The position numbers and the translations under genes were made by a program. Of a stretch of 64,000 bases of DNA, positions 1 to 9,384 are shown in pieces. This DNA is from Candidatus Babeliales bacterium (GTDB taxonomy: Bacteria; Babelota; Babeliae; Babelales; Vermiphilaceae): the NCBI GenBank assembly GCA_035944115.1, contig DASZBJ010000038.1, positions 42,207-106,206 of the forward strand. The letters run 5' to 3'. The notes beneath the pieces were generated by a model. It did not search any database and had not been told where the DNA came from. It worked only from the letters and a program-made list of their open reading frames with translations. Positions within the stretch are counted from its first letter, which is position 1, and every line of letters begins with the position of its first letter.

Positions 1-1062
1 TCCCTTTGCACCGAATTTTTGTGCTTTTGTTACCCATGCATCCAATTCTGATCGAGAAAAATCATGGCTGTTAACATGCAACGCGCCCACCTTACCAGCA
101 GTATCCAGTACTGAGCGTAAAAATTTCAACTCTGTTTGCGCAAACAACGAAGTAATATCATTAATTTTTAATGCATACCGTAGATCTGGTTTATCTGAAC
201 CATACATTGAAAACGCCTGGGCATACACAAGCCGTGGAAACGGAGTAACAATATCGATATTAAAGGTTTTTTTCCACACATGGGCTAATAATTTTTCTAT
301 TACTTCAATAACATTGCCCTCTTTTACAAAGGACATTTCAATATCAAGTTGTGTAAATTCTGGCTGACGATCAGCACGTAAATCTTCATCACGGAAACAA
401 CGAGCAACTTGAAAATACTTTTCCATACCACTCGCCATTAACAACTGCTTATACAGTTGTGGAGACTGTGGCATTGCATAAAAAGAGCGTTCATGAGTTC
501 TCGATGGAACTAAAAATTCACGCGCTCCTTCTGGAGTATTTTTAGTTAAAATCGGTGTCTCTATTTCATAAAAACCTTGCTGATGCAAGCATTCTCGCAT
601 TGCAAAGATTACTTCATGTCGTAACGCAAATTTTTCTCGCATAGACGCACGACGCAAGTCAATATATCTATACTTCAACCGAAGTTCTTCATCGACATTA
701 CCCGCCTCATCCAACGAGAACGGCAGCGCTTTACATTTGTTTTCAATTACCAATTCAGTAACTTGTAATTCCCATTTTCCGGTCGCTAAATCTTTATTAG
801 TAGTTCCTGCAGCTCGCTCTACAACTACCCCAACCACTGAAATAACAAACTCTGAACGCAATGCATGGGCTGCGTTGTGTGCATCTTTAGAAAAGTCAGG
901 ATTAAAAACAAGCTGCATAAGACCAGTACGGTCTCGCAAATCAATAAAAATAAGTCCGCCATGATCTCGACGAGTATTAACCCAACCAGAAATGCGAACC
1001 GTTTTACCTAAAAATTCTTGATTAATTAAACCACACGCGATAGTACGCTCAAAATAATGCAT
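1..1062 (-). CDS. aspS: Aspartyl-tRNA synthetase, N-terminal part (cut by window edge)
   Basis: Charges tRNA-Asp (or tRNA-Asp and tRNA-Asn) with aspartate in the cytoplasm. The minus-strand frame is open from an ATG at 1062 to the window edge, giving 354 codons of a protein that is usually about 590 residues. The N-terminus reads as the anticodon-binding OB fold, with the typical GWVNTRRDHGGLIFIDLRDR segment at about residues 27-46. The last codons (WVTKAQKFGAKG) match the bacterial-type insertion domain. An AAGGAAAGG ribosome site lies directly upstream of the ATG. gatB at 50174 raises the possibility that this enzyme is non-discriminating and also makes Asp-tRNA-Asn, which is inference only. 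The 3' third is outside the window. Confidence 0.95.
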   Translation of the reverse strand, partial: MHYFERTIACGLINQEFLGKTVRISGWVNTRRDHGGLIFIDLRDRTGLMQLVFNPDFSKDAHNAAHALRSEFVISVVGVVVERAAGTTNKDLATGKWELQVTELVIENKCKALPFSLDEAGNVDEELRLKYRYIDLRRASMREKFALRHEVIFAMRECLHQQGFYEIETPILTKNTPEGAREFLVPSRTHERSFYAMPQSPQLYKQLLMASGMEKYFQVARCFRDEDLRADRQPEFTQLDIEMSFVKEGNVIEVIEKLLAHVWKKTFNIDIVTPFPRLVYAQAFSMYGSDKPDLRYALKINDITSLFAQTELKFLRSVLDTAGKVGALHVNSHDFSRSELDAWVTKAQKFGAKG

Positions 1063-1137
1063 GCCTTTCCTTACACAGCTAATTGTTGTCAAAAATGAAA
1101 GATAAGAATAACTATAACATATTTCATGAATTAGCAA

Positions 1138-1174
1138 AAAAATAGCTCAGAGACTGCGCCTCTGAGCTATTTTT
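1138..1174 (-). terminator. Rho-independent terminator after the 1199-3160 gene
   Basis: Arms AAAAATAGCTCAGAG (1138-1152) and CTCTGAGCTATTTTT (1160-1174) form a 15-bp perfect stem around a 7-base loop, with U-runs on both strands. It separates the barrel gene from aspS, so aspS needs its own promoter. Confidence 0.85.
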
Positions 1175-1198
1175 ATTATCCTAATAGTTCTGCAGCAA

Positions 1199-3160
1199 TT
1201 AGAATCTATATTCTAATCCCGCATTTAAAGTAATTGCTACGTTATGCCCTATGTTTGGCAATGGATCTACTGCTTCTCCATTGCGTACGGCCCGACTTAA
1301 AATTGCTTCTTGGCCTGAATTTAATGGCTTCCCTTTAATGTCTTTATAATGCTGTCCGGGGAAGAATACTGATCCTACAAAGAACCATTTTACATCCTTA
1401 ATCGGATTGTAATCAATAAACACGTTAAGCTCTACACCCAAAAAGTTACTTGCATCAACGTATAAATCTTTTCCTAAAATCGCATCAAATTTCTTAGTTG
1501 CAAACTGCTGTCCATAAACCAACAAGTTCGGATTTAAATTGAATTTTCGATCCCAATGTTTTGGCTTCCAGCACAATGATGTTCCACCAAATACTAGATT
1601 TGAAAACCCTGAAACTTCAAATGCAAATGCACTTGGAGCTTGATTTGATTTTGGAACAGATAGCGGTCGTTTCACTTTTCCTGCACCACTCATTAAGAAC
1701 GCACTGCGTACACGAGTACCCGAGTATACTTCTTGTAAACCAATAAATCCTTTATAATTTCCGTCTATTGTTTCAGAATTTGGATTGGTGTCTCCAGATG
1801 CTACCCCTCCTGCTATTGCCCAGAAAATATTTCTATCACACATCCAATATCCAATGTCCGCAACAGCCATCCATCCCTGCAATTTGTTATTATAAGGATT
1901 TCTAAATCTATTTTTAGCATTTATAAGCTCAGTTGTTCCATCTAGCGGTTCATTGTTTAATGCATCAACCAAAAAGGCTTGATTCGTTTGACCAATCGTT
2001 TTACCATTCTCTGTCTCATTCTGATATGAACTTTCAATCGTAGTTTGCGCAGCACCTTTAGCAAATGGAACCTTCAGGCCATTTTGAGCTACAACATGTG
2101 AGTTTACCTCAACCAATACACCGCCACGATTTTCAAGATTTACTACGTTGCGATCCCAACCGCGTACTTTTTGGTACCCAATATTAACTGCGGTGTCAAA
2201 ACCAGCTTCCCATGTTTTGCCGATATATTCTAATGCCAATCCTACAGTACCCAATTTACTTGCCGCATCACCCAGAAACTCCACTTGCTGTTCTCTGTCA
2301 TCATTAAATAATGCATATGGCTCAATAGTTAACTTATCCGAACGACTTTTGCTCAAAACGTTCCATTGTAGTCTACCTGCTACTACATAATTAATTTTCC
2401 CATATCCACGTTCTGGATTAAACCTACGTCCAAATTCTTGCATTTGAGTTTTAGAACCAGTTTCAGCAAACGATGCACTTCTATTATTTAAGATACCTGC
2501 ATATAAATCATAAGAAAGACATTCTTCCGCAAGCTCGCCAGAAAGCTTGGCACCAAAAGCATACTGATCAATAATACTTTCAGCGTAAAACCCTAAATTT
2601 TCCGGTCCAACTAAATATGCATCACCAAGAGAAATACCTCGTCCTAACTGAAACGGAAAACTACCAACGGTTAAAGTATGACAATTTAAAAAACCTAAAT
2701 TAAATAATGCATCCATAGCACATTCAAGCCAAAGTTCTCTGATCCAAAGGACATGGCGAGGGATAGAATGCGAATGCCTACCAACCACTGCGTTAACTGG
2801 TTTAACTTCTGCAGCAGTAGTACGTGCAATACTTTCTGTGTTACCCCAGATACCTTTATTACGTATCGTGGCATGGCAAATAACAAGATCGTCACCAAAT
2901 GTTTTTTGTCCATATTTAACGTCAGTCGTAATATCAAAAGTATGACGCCAGAATATACTGCGATCTTCTCTTACATTACTATTTAAAAGATTAATATTTT
3001 TACCCCAAAATGCTTCTGGCCGAAACCTTCCACAAAGCAAAAATACTACATCTGATGATTCTGGCATACCAAGCGTCAAATCAATAGCATTGGTTGATAC
3101 ACCCGTCAGAGAAACAATAAAAGCCAATATGTATATACAATTAAAACTAAACCTTTTCAT
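1199..3160 (-). CDS. Exported protein, probable outer-membrane beta-barrel
   Basis: A 653-residue protein of no family I can name. Residues 1-25 form a clear signal peptide (KRF, then a hydrophobic run, then TNA|ID). The rest is rich in alternating hydrophobic/polar stretches with many aromatic residues and glycines, as in barrel strands. The protein ends in ...NAGLEYRF, a C-terminal phenylalanine typical of substrates of the BAM assembly machine. The length suits a large porin or a carbohydrate-export-like channel. The start is supported by GAGG six bases upstream of the ATG. It is a single transcription unit with its own terminator. Barrel topology is inferred from composition and the C-terminal signature. 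Confidence 0.7.
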   Translation of the reverse strand: MKRFSFNCIYILAFIVSLTGVSTNAIDLTLGMPESSDVVFLLCGRFRPEAFWGKNINLLNSNVREDRSIFWRHTFDITTDVKYGQKTFGDDLVICHATIRNKGIWGNTESIARTTAAEVKPVNAVVGRHSHSIPRHVLWIRELWLECAMDALFNLGFLNCHTLTVGSFPFQLGRGISLGDAYLVGPENLGFYAESIIDQYAFGAKLSGELAEECLSYDLYAGILNNRSASFAETGSKTQMQEFGRRFNPERGYGKINYVVAGRLQWNVLSKSRSDKLTIEPYALFNDDREQQVEFLGDAASKLGTVGLALEYIGKTWEAGFDTAVNIGYQKVRGWDRNVVNLENRGGVLVEVNSHVVAQNGLKVPFAKGAAQTTIESSYQNETENGKTIGQTNQAFLVDALNNEPLDGTTELINAKNRFRNPYNNKLQGWMAVADIGYWMCDRNIFWAIAGGVASGDTNPNSETIDGNYKGFIGLQEVYSGTRVRSAFLMSGAGKVKRPLSVPKSNQAPSAFAFEVSGFSNLVFGGTSLCWKPKHWDRKFNLNPNLLVYGQQFATKKFDAILGKDLYVDASNFLGVELNVFIDYNPIKDVKWFFVGSVFFPGQHYKDIKGKPLNSGQEAILSRAVRNGEAVDPLPNIGHNVAITLNAGLEYRF

Positions 3161-3376
3161 GAAATCCTCTAAAAAACCTCTAAATTTTTAAACATATCCA
3201 TCCCTTTTATCGCTCTTGCATCTTCTCATCCAGACAGCATGTGCAACGCCATTACGGTGCCTGAAAAAAACAGTTAATAACAAACGATAATTCAGTAAAA
3301 TGTAGTCTTTCTCATTGAATTGTCAAATGAATGGTATAAAGTGTCTTTATAGAAAGCCTTTTATAATCCCCAAACA

Positions 3377-4249
3377 ATGAGTCCTTTTATGATAAAAAAA
3401 AACACCCCGCTATTAATCGGAGCACATATATCAATAGCCGGAGGTTTTGAAAAAGCCATTGAACGAGGAGTTTCAATAGGATGCACCACAATTCAAATTT
3501 TTACTAAAAGCAACCGCCAATGGCATGCAAAGTCAATTACTGATGAAGAAGCAGCTACCTTTAAAGCAACCGCCATTCAGTTGCATATTACTATTATTGT
3601 TGCACATGCAACATATCTCATTAATCTTGGATCCCCCGATGCAGCAACACGCAGCAAATCTATCTCAGCAGTTGTCGACGAGCTCCATCGCTGCGAAAAA
3701 CTGGGTATAACATATCTTGTGCTACATCCAGGGTCTCATTTATCTACCAACGAACAAGAATGTCTTACATCTGTTGCCGATAGCATTAATGCAGTTTTAG
3801 AAAAAGCTTCTGGCAATACGATACTGTTAATAGAGAATATGGCCGGACAAGGCTCAATCGTTTGCTATACCTTCGAACAAATAAAATATGTACTCGATCG
3901 GTGCACCTTTCCAGAAAGGGTTGGCGTCTGTTTTGATACAGCTCACGCATTTGCAGCAGGGTATGACTTTAGAGACAAAGCAACATACAACGCCATGTGG
4001 GAACATTTTGATTCTACAGTAGGGTTATCGCGGTTAAAGGTTATTCACCTAAATGACTCTAAAAAAGAGTTAGGGTCTCGTGTGGATCGTCATGAGGATA
4101 TTGGAAAAGGCTTAATAGGACTTGCGGGGTTTAAATTACTGATAAACGATTCCCGATTGGCTCATATTCCAAAAATACTTGAAACGCCACAAGAATCGCT
4201 CGAGGATGCTTTGCGAAATATAGAAACGGTGAAATCTTTGGTTATTTAA
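3377..4249 (+). CDS. nfo: Endonuclease IV (AP endonuclease)
   Basis: Cuts DNA 5' of abasic sites in base-excision repair, using a three-metal centre in a TIM barrel. Diagnostic segments are GAHISIAGG near the N-terminus, VLHPGSH, LIENMAGQG, GVCFDTAHAFAAGYD, HLNDSKKELGSRVDRHEDIGKG and ILETP near the C-terminus. These carry the His/Asp/Glu metal ligands. The 290-residue length is normal. A second in-frame ATG at 3389 is an equally possible start, since neither has a good ribosome site; a TATAAT hexamer lies just upstream at 3362. The gene is alone on the plus strand, convergent with the wecA-like gene. Confidence 0.95.
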   Translation: MSPFMIKKNTPLLIGAHISIAGGFEKAIERGVSIGCTTIQIFTKSNRQWHAKSITDEEAATFKATAIQLHITIIVAHATYLINLGSPDAATRSKSISAVVDELHRCEKLGITYLVLHPGSHLSTNEQECLTSVADSINAVLEKASGNTILLIENMAGQGSIVCYTFEQIKYVLDRCTFPERVGVCFDTAHAFAAGYDFRDKATYNAMWEHFDSTVGLSRLKVIHLNDSKKELGSRVDRHEDIGKGLIGLAGFKLLINDSRLAHIPKILETPQESLEDALRNIETVKSLVI

Positions 4250-4585
4250 AAATACAGAAAAAAGGAAATCCTTTTAAAAATCGAGAAAGCAATAGAAAAA
4301 GATCATTCAATTCTTCTTAAGTCAAGAGGAAATTGCAGTAAAATTTTTCAGATCTTTTTCCATTACTTTTCCCAGTAAGCAGTGCATTTAACTGTTAGTT
4401 CAAGGAGGAGTACGCCTTGCAATTAAAACGCACAACAATTTTCTACTATTTAGCGCAAGTTGCAAACCAATAAAACATTACAAAAAATGCAACAACAAAT
4501 ACCCCTTATAAATAGGTACTTTTAAGAAAACACTATTGTTTTTTACAAAAAACAACAACAAAGAAACAATGCAAATTGGCTCTTC
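4250..4585. other. 336-bp gap between convergent genes
   Basis: No convincing reading frame or RNA gene seen. A small A/T-rich hairpin just after nfo (AAAGG/CCTTT around 4261-4275) may be a weak terminator. A longer inverted repeat, GAAAAAGATC at 4295-4304 and GATCTTTTTC at 4351-4360, encloses a 46-base loop and ends in a T-run; it could be a second terminator or a small RNA, but nothing else supports either. Confidence 0.3.
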
Positions 4586-5584
4586 TTACTTTTTCTTATA
4601 AAAAGCTTTATACAAAATAAGAACCCATAACGCTACTATCCCAAAATAGAGAGCCATAATGTATTGCACTGCCAACTTATTAACGACTAATGCAAAGAAA
4701 ATAGTCCCTAAAGCAATATTGGCTATAAAAACATATGCTAAAACCATCCATTTAGACCATCCACTCTTAATGAAATAGATAGCAAAGTGATCCAAGCTAC
4801 CCCTATAACAAGGGATCCCCTTATAGGTTCGAATAACAATCAACCCGCACAGCTCTAGCAAAGGAACGAAAAACAAAGGAAGTAATAAAAAATCTTGATA
4901 CAAATCACCGCTTCCCCAATCAAATAAAAAAGGGATGAATGACAGAAATCCACCAATATACAACGCCCCTGCATCACCCAAATAAATAGAGGCTGGCGGA
5001 GCATTGTACGTAAAAAAAGCACTCAGTGTTCCAATAAAAATGGCCAGAATTGCAGCTTCGGCTAATAGGCCACTACACAAAGCGTACATTAAAAAAGTTG
5101 TTGATATACATAAAGCTTGGAGAGCAGCTAGCCCATCCATAACATCAATAAGATTAAAGGCGTTGATAATGGTAAGCACCCATAATAAATAACCCAAAAA
5201 ATACCATCCAGAAAACAAGAAGTTTTTATAATGAAAAAGCGTCGCAAAACAAAGCAACGCTGCAACGAACTGGCCTAAAAATTTTTGTTGTGGGTTCAAT
5301 ACTATGCAATCATCAACAAATCCCACTAAAAACAACGCGGTTAGCCCTGCAAATAAATACACAAAAAAGGGATGAAAAACGAACAAAAAAAAAGGGATTA
5401 TGAATCCAAAATATATTGCACACCCTCCCCAATGTGGTATTGGAGAGGTATGTATTTTTATTTTACCATCTGGTGTATCAATACAACCTAATAAGGTTGC
5501 CAACCACCTGCAGATAGGAATCAACAGAAAGGTACAAAGAAATGCGATTAAAAAACCTTCGATTACTACATGTAACTCTGCCAC
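4586..5584 (-). CDS. WecA/MraY-family undecaprenyl-phosphate sugar-1-phosphate transferase
   Basis: An integral membrane enzyme of the polyprenyl-phosphate N-acetylhexosamine-1-phosphate transferase family. It transfers a sugar-1-phosphate from a UDP-sugar to undecaprenyl phosphate at the inner face of the membrane, the first step of surface polysaccharide or lipid-linked glycan synthesis. About ten hydrophobic segments are visible. Family motifs are FVDDCIVLNPQQK (the Mg-binding DD), NAFNLIDVMDGLAA, and IYLGDAGALYIGGF. The late cytoplasmic loop SLDHFA replaces the histidine-rich loop of canonical members. It looks closer to WecA/TagO than to MraY, but substrate cannot be read. Start is GTG with AAGGA upstream. 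It follows infB by 38 bp and may be cotranscribed with nusA-infB. Confidence 0.85.
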   Translation of the reverse strand: MAELHVVIEGFLIAFLCTFLLIPICRWLATLLGCIDTPDGKIKIHTSPIPHWGGCAIYFGFIIPFFLFVFHPFFVYLFAGLTALFLVGFVDDCIVLNPQQKFLGQFVAALLCFATLFHYKNFLFSGWYFLGYLLWVLTIINAFNLIDVMDGLAALQALCISTTFLMYALCSGLLAEAAILAIFIGTLSAFFTYNAPPASIYLGDAGALYIGGFLSFIPFLFDWGSGDLYQDFLLLPLFFVPLLELCGLIVIRTYKGIPCYRGSLDHFAIYFIKSGWSKWMVLAYVFIANIALGTIFFALVVNKLAVQYIMALYFGIVALWVLILYKAFYKKK

Positions 5585-5622
5585 ACCTGTCCTTTTTTAA
5601 ATACAGTGCATGCAATTAAATA

Positions 5623-7614
5623 CTATATATCTGGCTGCTCAATAAAACATTCAACTCTATCGTTTTCCTGCCAGTCGCTATAATTTTCTACTAAAAAAGC
5701 ACATTCAAAACCTGTATGTACTTCCTTAACAACTTTTTTATCGCGCTGTAATGTTTTAATAACGCCCCCACCAATTTTTTGCTTCCCGCGCCAAACAACT
5801 ACAGAACCTTTGCGAGAGAATGTTCCATCAGTGACATAGCATCCCGCGATAACACCTTGGCCTTTGATATCAAATACGCGACGCACAACAGCCTCACCTG
5901 TTTTCACAAGCTTCATTGCTATTTTTTTCTTACTCATAGCAAGGGCTTCGAGGTTTTCAAGCAGTTTATAAATAATATCAAAAAGTCGAATCTCAACGCC
6001 TTCTTGTTGCGCGAGCGATAATGCATTTGGCTCTGCTTTTATATGCAATCCAAATAAAATAGAGCGAGTAGAAGCTGCAAGAGAAATATCCCCTTCTCCA
6101 ATATCACCTACTAAAGCCCGTATGATATTGAACTGGCTTTTTATTTTTTTACCAATCTTTGCTATAGATTCCAACAAAGCTTCTTTCGATGAATTGGTAT
6201 CAACTTTTATAACAAGATTAATTACTTCATCACCCGTTACAAGCGATTGAGAAAAAGAAGACACTTGTTTAGTAGGGTTAGCTTTAGCTTCACGATAATC
6301 AGCTTCAGCTACTTCTTGAAAAAAGTCTCCAGCTTCAGGCAGTTCTGCAAACCCTGCAACACGCACTGGATGAGATGGACCAACAGATTTAATACGAGCC
6401 CCGTAAGAATCTACTAATGAACTTACCTTTCCTACGGTATTGCCACATGCAAAAAAGTCTCCGACTTGCAAGTTTCCATGTTGCAATAAAATTGTTGCAA
6501 CAGAACCGCGCCCTTTTTCCAAACAAGCCTCTAAAACATACCCTTTTGCAGACCCAGTAACATCTGCTTTCAATTCCATCAATTGCGATTGCAATATAAT
6601 CATTCCCAGCAACTGTTCAATTCCAATACCATTTTTTGCAGATATTGGCACCATAATAACATCGCCACCCCAGTCTTCTGAAATGAGATCATATTGCGCT
6701 AAACTTCTCTTAATAACATCAACACGCGCCTGATCAACTCTGTCAATTTTATTTATCGCAACAATAATAGGCACTTCCATTTTCTTGGCTTGCTTTATAG
6801 CCTCTATCGTCTGAGGCATAACACCATCATCAGCCGCCACGACCAAAATGGCTATGTCTGCAACCTTAACTCCACGCATTCTCATACGAGAAAACGCTTC
6901 ATGCCCTGGAGTATCTATAAAAACAATGTCGCCCTGTAGAGTTTTTGCTTGATATGCGCCCAAATGCTGCGTTATTCCACCTTTTTCTCTGGAGGCAACA
7001 CGGGTTTTTCTAATAAAATCCAACAAGGTTGTTTTACCATGATCTACGTGCCCCATAACAACCACAACGGGAAGCCTTGTTTCAGACTCTCCCTCAGATG
7101 ATTGAATGACACCTTTATCGATCACTTCTTGCGTAGACGTCGCTGTGCTAACCGGAATGTCATAATGAGTAACAAGTCGCGCAACAACATCCTTTTCAAT
7201 CACTTTATTTTTTGCTGCTACAACACCCCACTTAAGCAGTGTCATAATCACATCTACCACCGATTTTTCAGCAGCGGTAGCAAATGCATCAACGGTCATC
7301 GGCATTACAACAAATGGAGCTTTTTCAATTTTTTTTGGTTCAATTACCACTCGTGCTGTTTTAGCTGTTTGCATAACTTTTGGAGTTGTAATAGGTTTTT
7401 TTGTCTCTTGTACTGTTTTATGTACAACAACATCATCAACTTTTTCAACTATACCTTTGTTAGTTTTAAAAATTTTATTGAGATAATTCATTTCTTTCTC
7501 TGCCAATACTGACATATGGCTTCCAATATTAAAGTTACCTTTAGAAAGAGCGTCTAGCACTTCTTTCGTCGTAAGATTATTTTGCTTTGCAAACTCATAA
7601 ACACGCATTGACAT
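5623..7614 (-). CDS. infB: Translation initiation factor IF-2
   Basis: GTPase that brings fMet-tRNA to the 30S subunit and promotes subunit joining. The N-terminal IF2_N helical domain (MRVYEFAKQNNLTTKEVLDAL) is followed by a short linker. The G domain begins near residue 183, with G1 GHVDHGKT, DTPGHEAF and NKID motifs, and domains II-IV follow. At 663 residues it is compact, lacking the long repetitive N-terminal region of enteric IF-2. It lies 67 bp downstream of nusA in the classic nusA-infB order. No strong ribosome site is seen at the ATG, and the third codon is also ATG. Confidence 0.97.
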   Translation of the reverse strand: MSMRVYEFAKQNNLTTKEVLDALSKGNFNIGSHMSVLAEKEMNYLNKIFKTNKGIVEKVDDVVVHKTVQETKKPITTPKVMQTAKTARVVIEPKKIEKAPFVVMPMTVDAFATAAEKSVVDVIMTLLKWGVVAAKNKVIEKDVVARLVTHYDIPVSTATSTQEVIDKGVIQSSEGESETRLPVVVVMGHVDHGKTTLLDFIRKTRVASREKGGITQHLGAYQAKTLQGDIVFIDTPGHEAFSRMRMRGVKVADIAILVVAADDGVMPQTIEAIKQAKKMEVPIIVAINKIDRVDQARVDVIKRSLAQYDLISEDWGGDVIMVPISAKNGIGIEQLLGMIILQSQLMELKADVTGSAKGYVLEACLEKGRGSVATILLQHGNLQVGDFFACGNTVGKVSSLVDSYGARIKSVGPSHPVRVAGFAELPEAGDFFQEVAEADYREAKANPTKQVSSFSQSLVTGDEVINLVIKVDTNSSKEALLESIAKIGKKIKSQFNIIRALVGDIGEGDISLAASTRSILFGLHIKAEPNALSLAQQEGVEIRLFDIIYKLLENLEALAMSKKKIAMKLVKTGEAVVRRVFDIKGQGVIAGCYVTDGTFSRKGSVVVWRGKQKIGGGVIKTLQRDKKVVKEVHTGFECAFLVENYSDWQENDRVECFIEQPDI

Positions 7615-7681
7615 TTATTTTATACACCAATCAAAAAATGCATTTAAATATTTTACTACTAACAACCTTTGATACAAATAA

Positions 7682-8761
7682 CTAATCTAGATCATCATTA
7701 TCATTTACATCGTCAATTGAATCTAAATCAAAACTAACCAATGAAGGATTATCACTTTTGATAAGAACAATATTCATACCAACCAATCGAGATGCAAGTG
7801 AAATGTTTTGTCCCATTTTACCGATAGCTAACGAACGCTGATCATCATCAAGCCAAACATGTGCTTCGTTGTTATCCATAACTTTAACTTTATTTACTTG
7901 AGCAGGCTTTAATGCGTTTTTAATAAGAGTTTCTATATTATCGCTCCATGCGATAACATCTATTTTTTCTCCACCCAACTCTTTTAAGATAGGCTTGATA
8001 CGCACACCACCAACACCTACGCAAGTACCAACAGGATCAATGTTAGAGTCGTTTGAAAGGACAACAATTTTTGATTTATATCCAGGAGCGCGAACGATGT
8101 TTTTAATTTCAACAAGCTTTTCAAATACTTCTGGAATCTCGAGTTCAAATAATTTCTGCAAAAACGAATCCGAAACCCTATCTAAAATCAGCTGACTTTC
8201 GTTTTTCGGCTCAGGCAAAACATCTTTAAGCAGCGCTCGAATTGTATGTCCAACCACACAGCGATCTGTTGAAATAGACAAAGATTTAGGTAAAAAAGCA
8301 TTAGTATCTTGTAATATAACAACTGTGCCAAAACGTTCACACTTATGAACGACACCATACACAATGGTGCCTTCTTTATCTTTAAACTCATTATAAACAG
8401 CACTGGACTCAATCTGCCTAATCTTACCCGCGATAACTTGCTTAGCGCGCAACACATCAACTCTACCGATGCTGCCTTCAAACGGAACCCAAACAACATC
8501 TCCTGTTGCCAGATCTTTGTTAAAAGCCCGCGCCTTTCGTATGCTAATTTCAGCTTCGTCATCGCCAGACGCTGCAACAACAACTTTTTGAATCAAAACA
8601 ACTACATCATCAGTTTTAGGGTCGTGTTCTACTTTAAAAGTAAGATCCGGATACTTTTTGCTATAAGCAGCAAGCATGCCTTCACAAATAATGGCACTCA
8701 ATATATCGCGGCTAAGGCCTCGTTCCTCAATGAGTTGATCGATAACTAAAGAAAGTTTCAC
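7682..8761 (-). CDS. nusA: Transcription termination/antitermination factor NusA
   Basis: RNA-polymerase-binding factor that modulates pausing, termination and antitermination. The N-terminal polymerase-binding domain covers about residues 1-125. An S1 domain follows (GTIVYGVVHKCERFGTVVIL...). Then come two KH domains containing DPVGTCVGVGGVRIKPILKEL and ARLDDDQRSLAIGKMGQN-like segments (here VWLDDDQRSLAIGKMGQNISLA). It ends in an acidic tail, with no C-terminal acidic repeats, normal for many bacteria at about 360 residues. Start is GTG preceded by AAGGGA. It is the first gene of a nusA-infB block and reads away from the origin-like region at 8.9-9.2 kb. Confidence 0.97.
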   Translation of the reverse strand: MKLSLVIDQLIEERGLSRDILSAIICEGMLAAYSKKYPDLTFKVEHDPKTDDVVVLIQKVVVAASGDDEAEISIRKARAFNKDLATGDVVWVPFEGSIGRVDVLRAKQVIAGKIRQIESSAVYNEFKDKEGTIVYGVVHKCERFGTVVILQDTNAFLPKSLSISTDRCVVGHTIRALLKDVLPEPKNESQLILDRVSDSFLQKLFELEIPEVFEKLVEIKNIVRAPGYKSKIVVLSNDSNIDPVGTCVGVGGVRIKPILKELGGEKIDVIAWSDNIETLIKNALKPAQVNKVKVMDNNEAHVWLDDDQRSLAIGKMGQNISLASRLVGMNIVLIKSDNPSLVSFDLDSIDDVNDNDDLD

Positions 8762-8930
8762 GGTTCCCTTTTATGGTATAAACATTGATAATCATTAATT
8801 TTAACAAAAAACACACAAAAGGCAAAAAAGCTCTCTGTGGGATTGGTTGAGTGATATGGGTGAGCTTGGCAATCTTATTATTATATTTATATATATTTAT
8901 TATTTCTTTAATAATAGGTCAAGGGGGTAG

Positions 8931-9035
8931 GTGGTGGATAACTTTGTTGATAGGTGCTCAATCTTTATATTTTATGCGGGGTTTCAGATTCTTGGGGGGT
9001 GGTGGATAAGTGGTGGATAACTTTGTTGATAAGTG
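8931..9035. repeat. 26-bp direct repeat carrying inverted DnaA-like boxes
   Basis: Positions 8931-8956 and 9010-9035 are identical at all but one base. Each carries GTGGTGGATAA followed by CTTTGTTGATA and a GGTG or AGTG end. A further GGTGGATAA box at 9001-9009 abuts the second copy. Part of the origin-like region. Confidence 0.85.
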
Positions 9036-9044
9036 AGAGTGTGT

Positions 9045-9104
9045 AGTGTTTATGGGGTGTTTGGGGTTGTTTGTTGATCGATAACTAATGTTTATGGGGT
9101 GTTT
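9045..9104. repeat. Short direct repeat GTTTATGGGGTGTTT
   Basis: The 15-mer GTTTATGGGGTGTTT occurs twice, around 9048-9062 and 9089-9103, between the two box clusters. Function unknown; it may be a second protein-binding motif of the origin region. Confidence 0.6.
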
Positions 9105-9133
9105 CGTGGGATTTGAAAAGTGAATGGAAAAAG

Positions 9134-9175
9134 TTATCCACCACTTATCCACCACTTATCCACCACTTATCCACC
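9134..9175 (+). repeat. Four tandem 11-bp iterons (TTATCCACCAC)
   Basis: Four consecutive TTATCCACC boxes start at 9134, 9145, 9156 and 9167, exactly 11 bp apart, so they lie on nearly the same face of the helix. All four share the same sequence and orientation, opposite to the boxes at 8933-9020. This is a typical arrangement for cooperative DnaA binding. Confidence 0.85.
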
Positions 9176-9384
9176 ACCACAGGGTGAAAACTTTGTATTT
9201 TTTTAGAAGAGTGTGCTTTTCAGTTGTTGCTTTGAGGTGCATTTAGCCAATCGTAAATCTGATATAAACCGACCGGTTTTTTTATATTTTGCAAAATGTA
9301 AGCGGTATAGCGGCTGAAAAGAAGGAGGTGTTTGGGTTGCTTGACCAAACAAAGCACGGTTCTACGAAATGGATAGAATGGATA

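Noticed and set aside
7102..7512. 136-residue plus-strand frame opposite the N-terminal part of infB
   Set aside because: Odd composition (Phe/Cys/Asn rich) and fully antisense to a certain gene.
8345..8749. 134-residue plus-strand frame opposite nusA
   Set aside because: Antisense shadow; no signal of its own.
8958..9155. 65-residue minus-strand frame in the iteron region
   Set aside because: Its sequence is simply the translated repeats; no ribosome site or family.
8871..9175. CRISPR-like reading of the spaced repeats
   Set aside because: Repeats are only 9-11 bp, without unique spacers of constant length, and there are no cas genes.
9262..9284. AAACCG/CGGTTT with a T-run, resembling a terminator
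   Set aside because: The two arms are only two bases apart, so the hairpin cannot close properly, and no gene ends just upstream.
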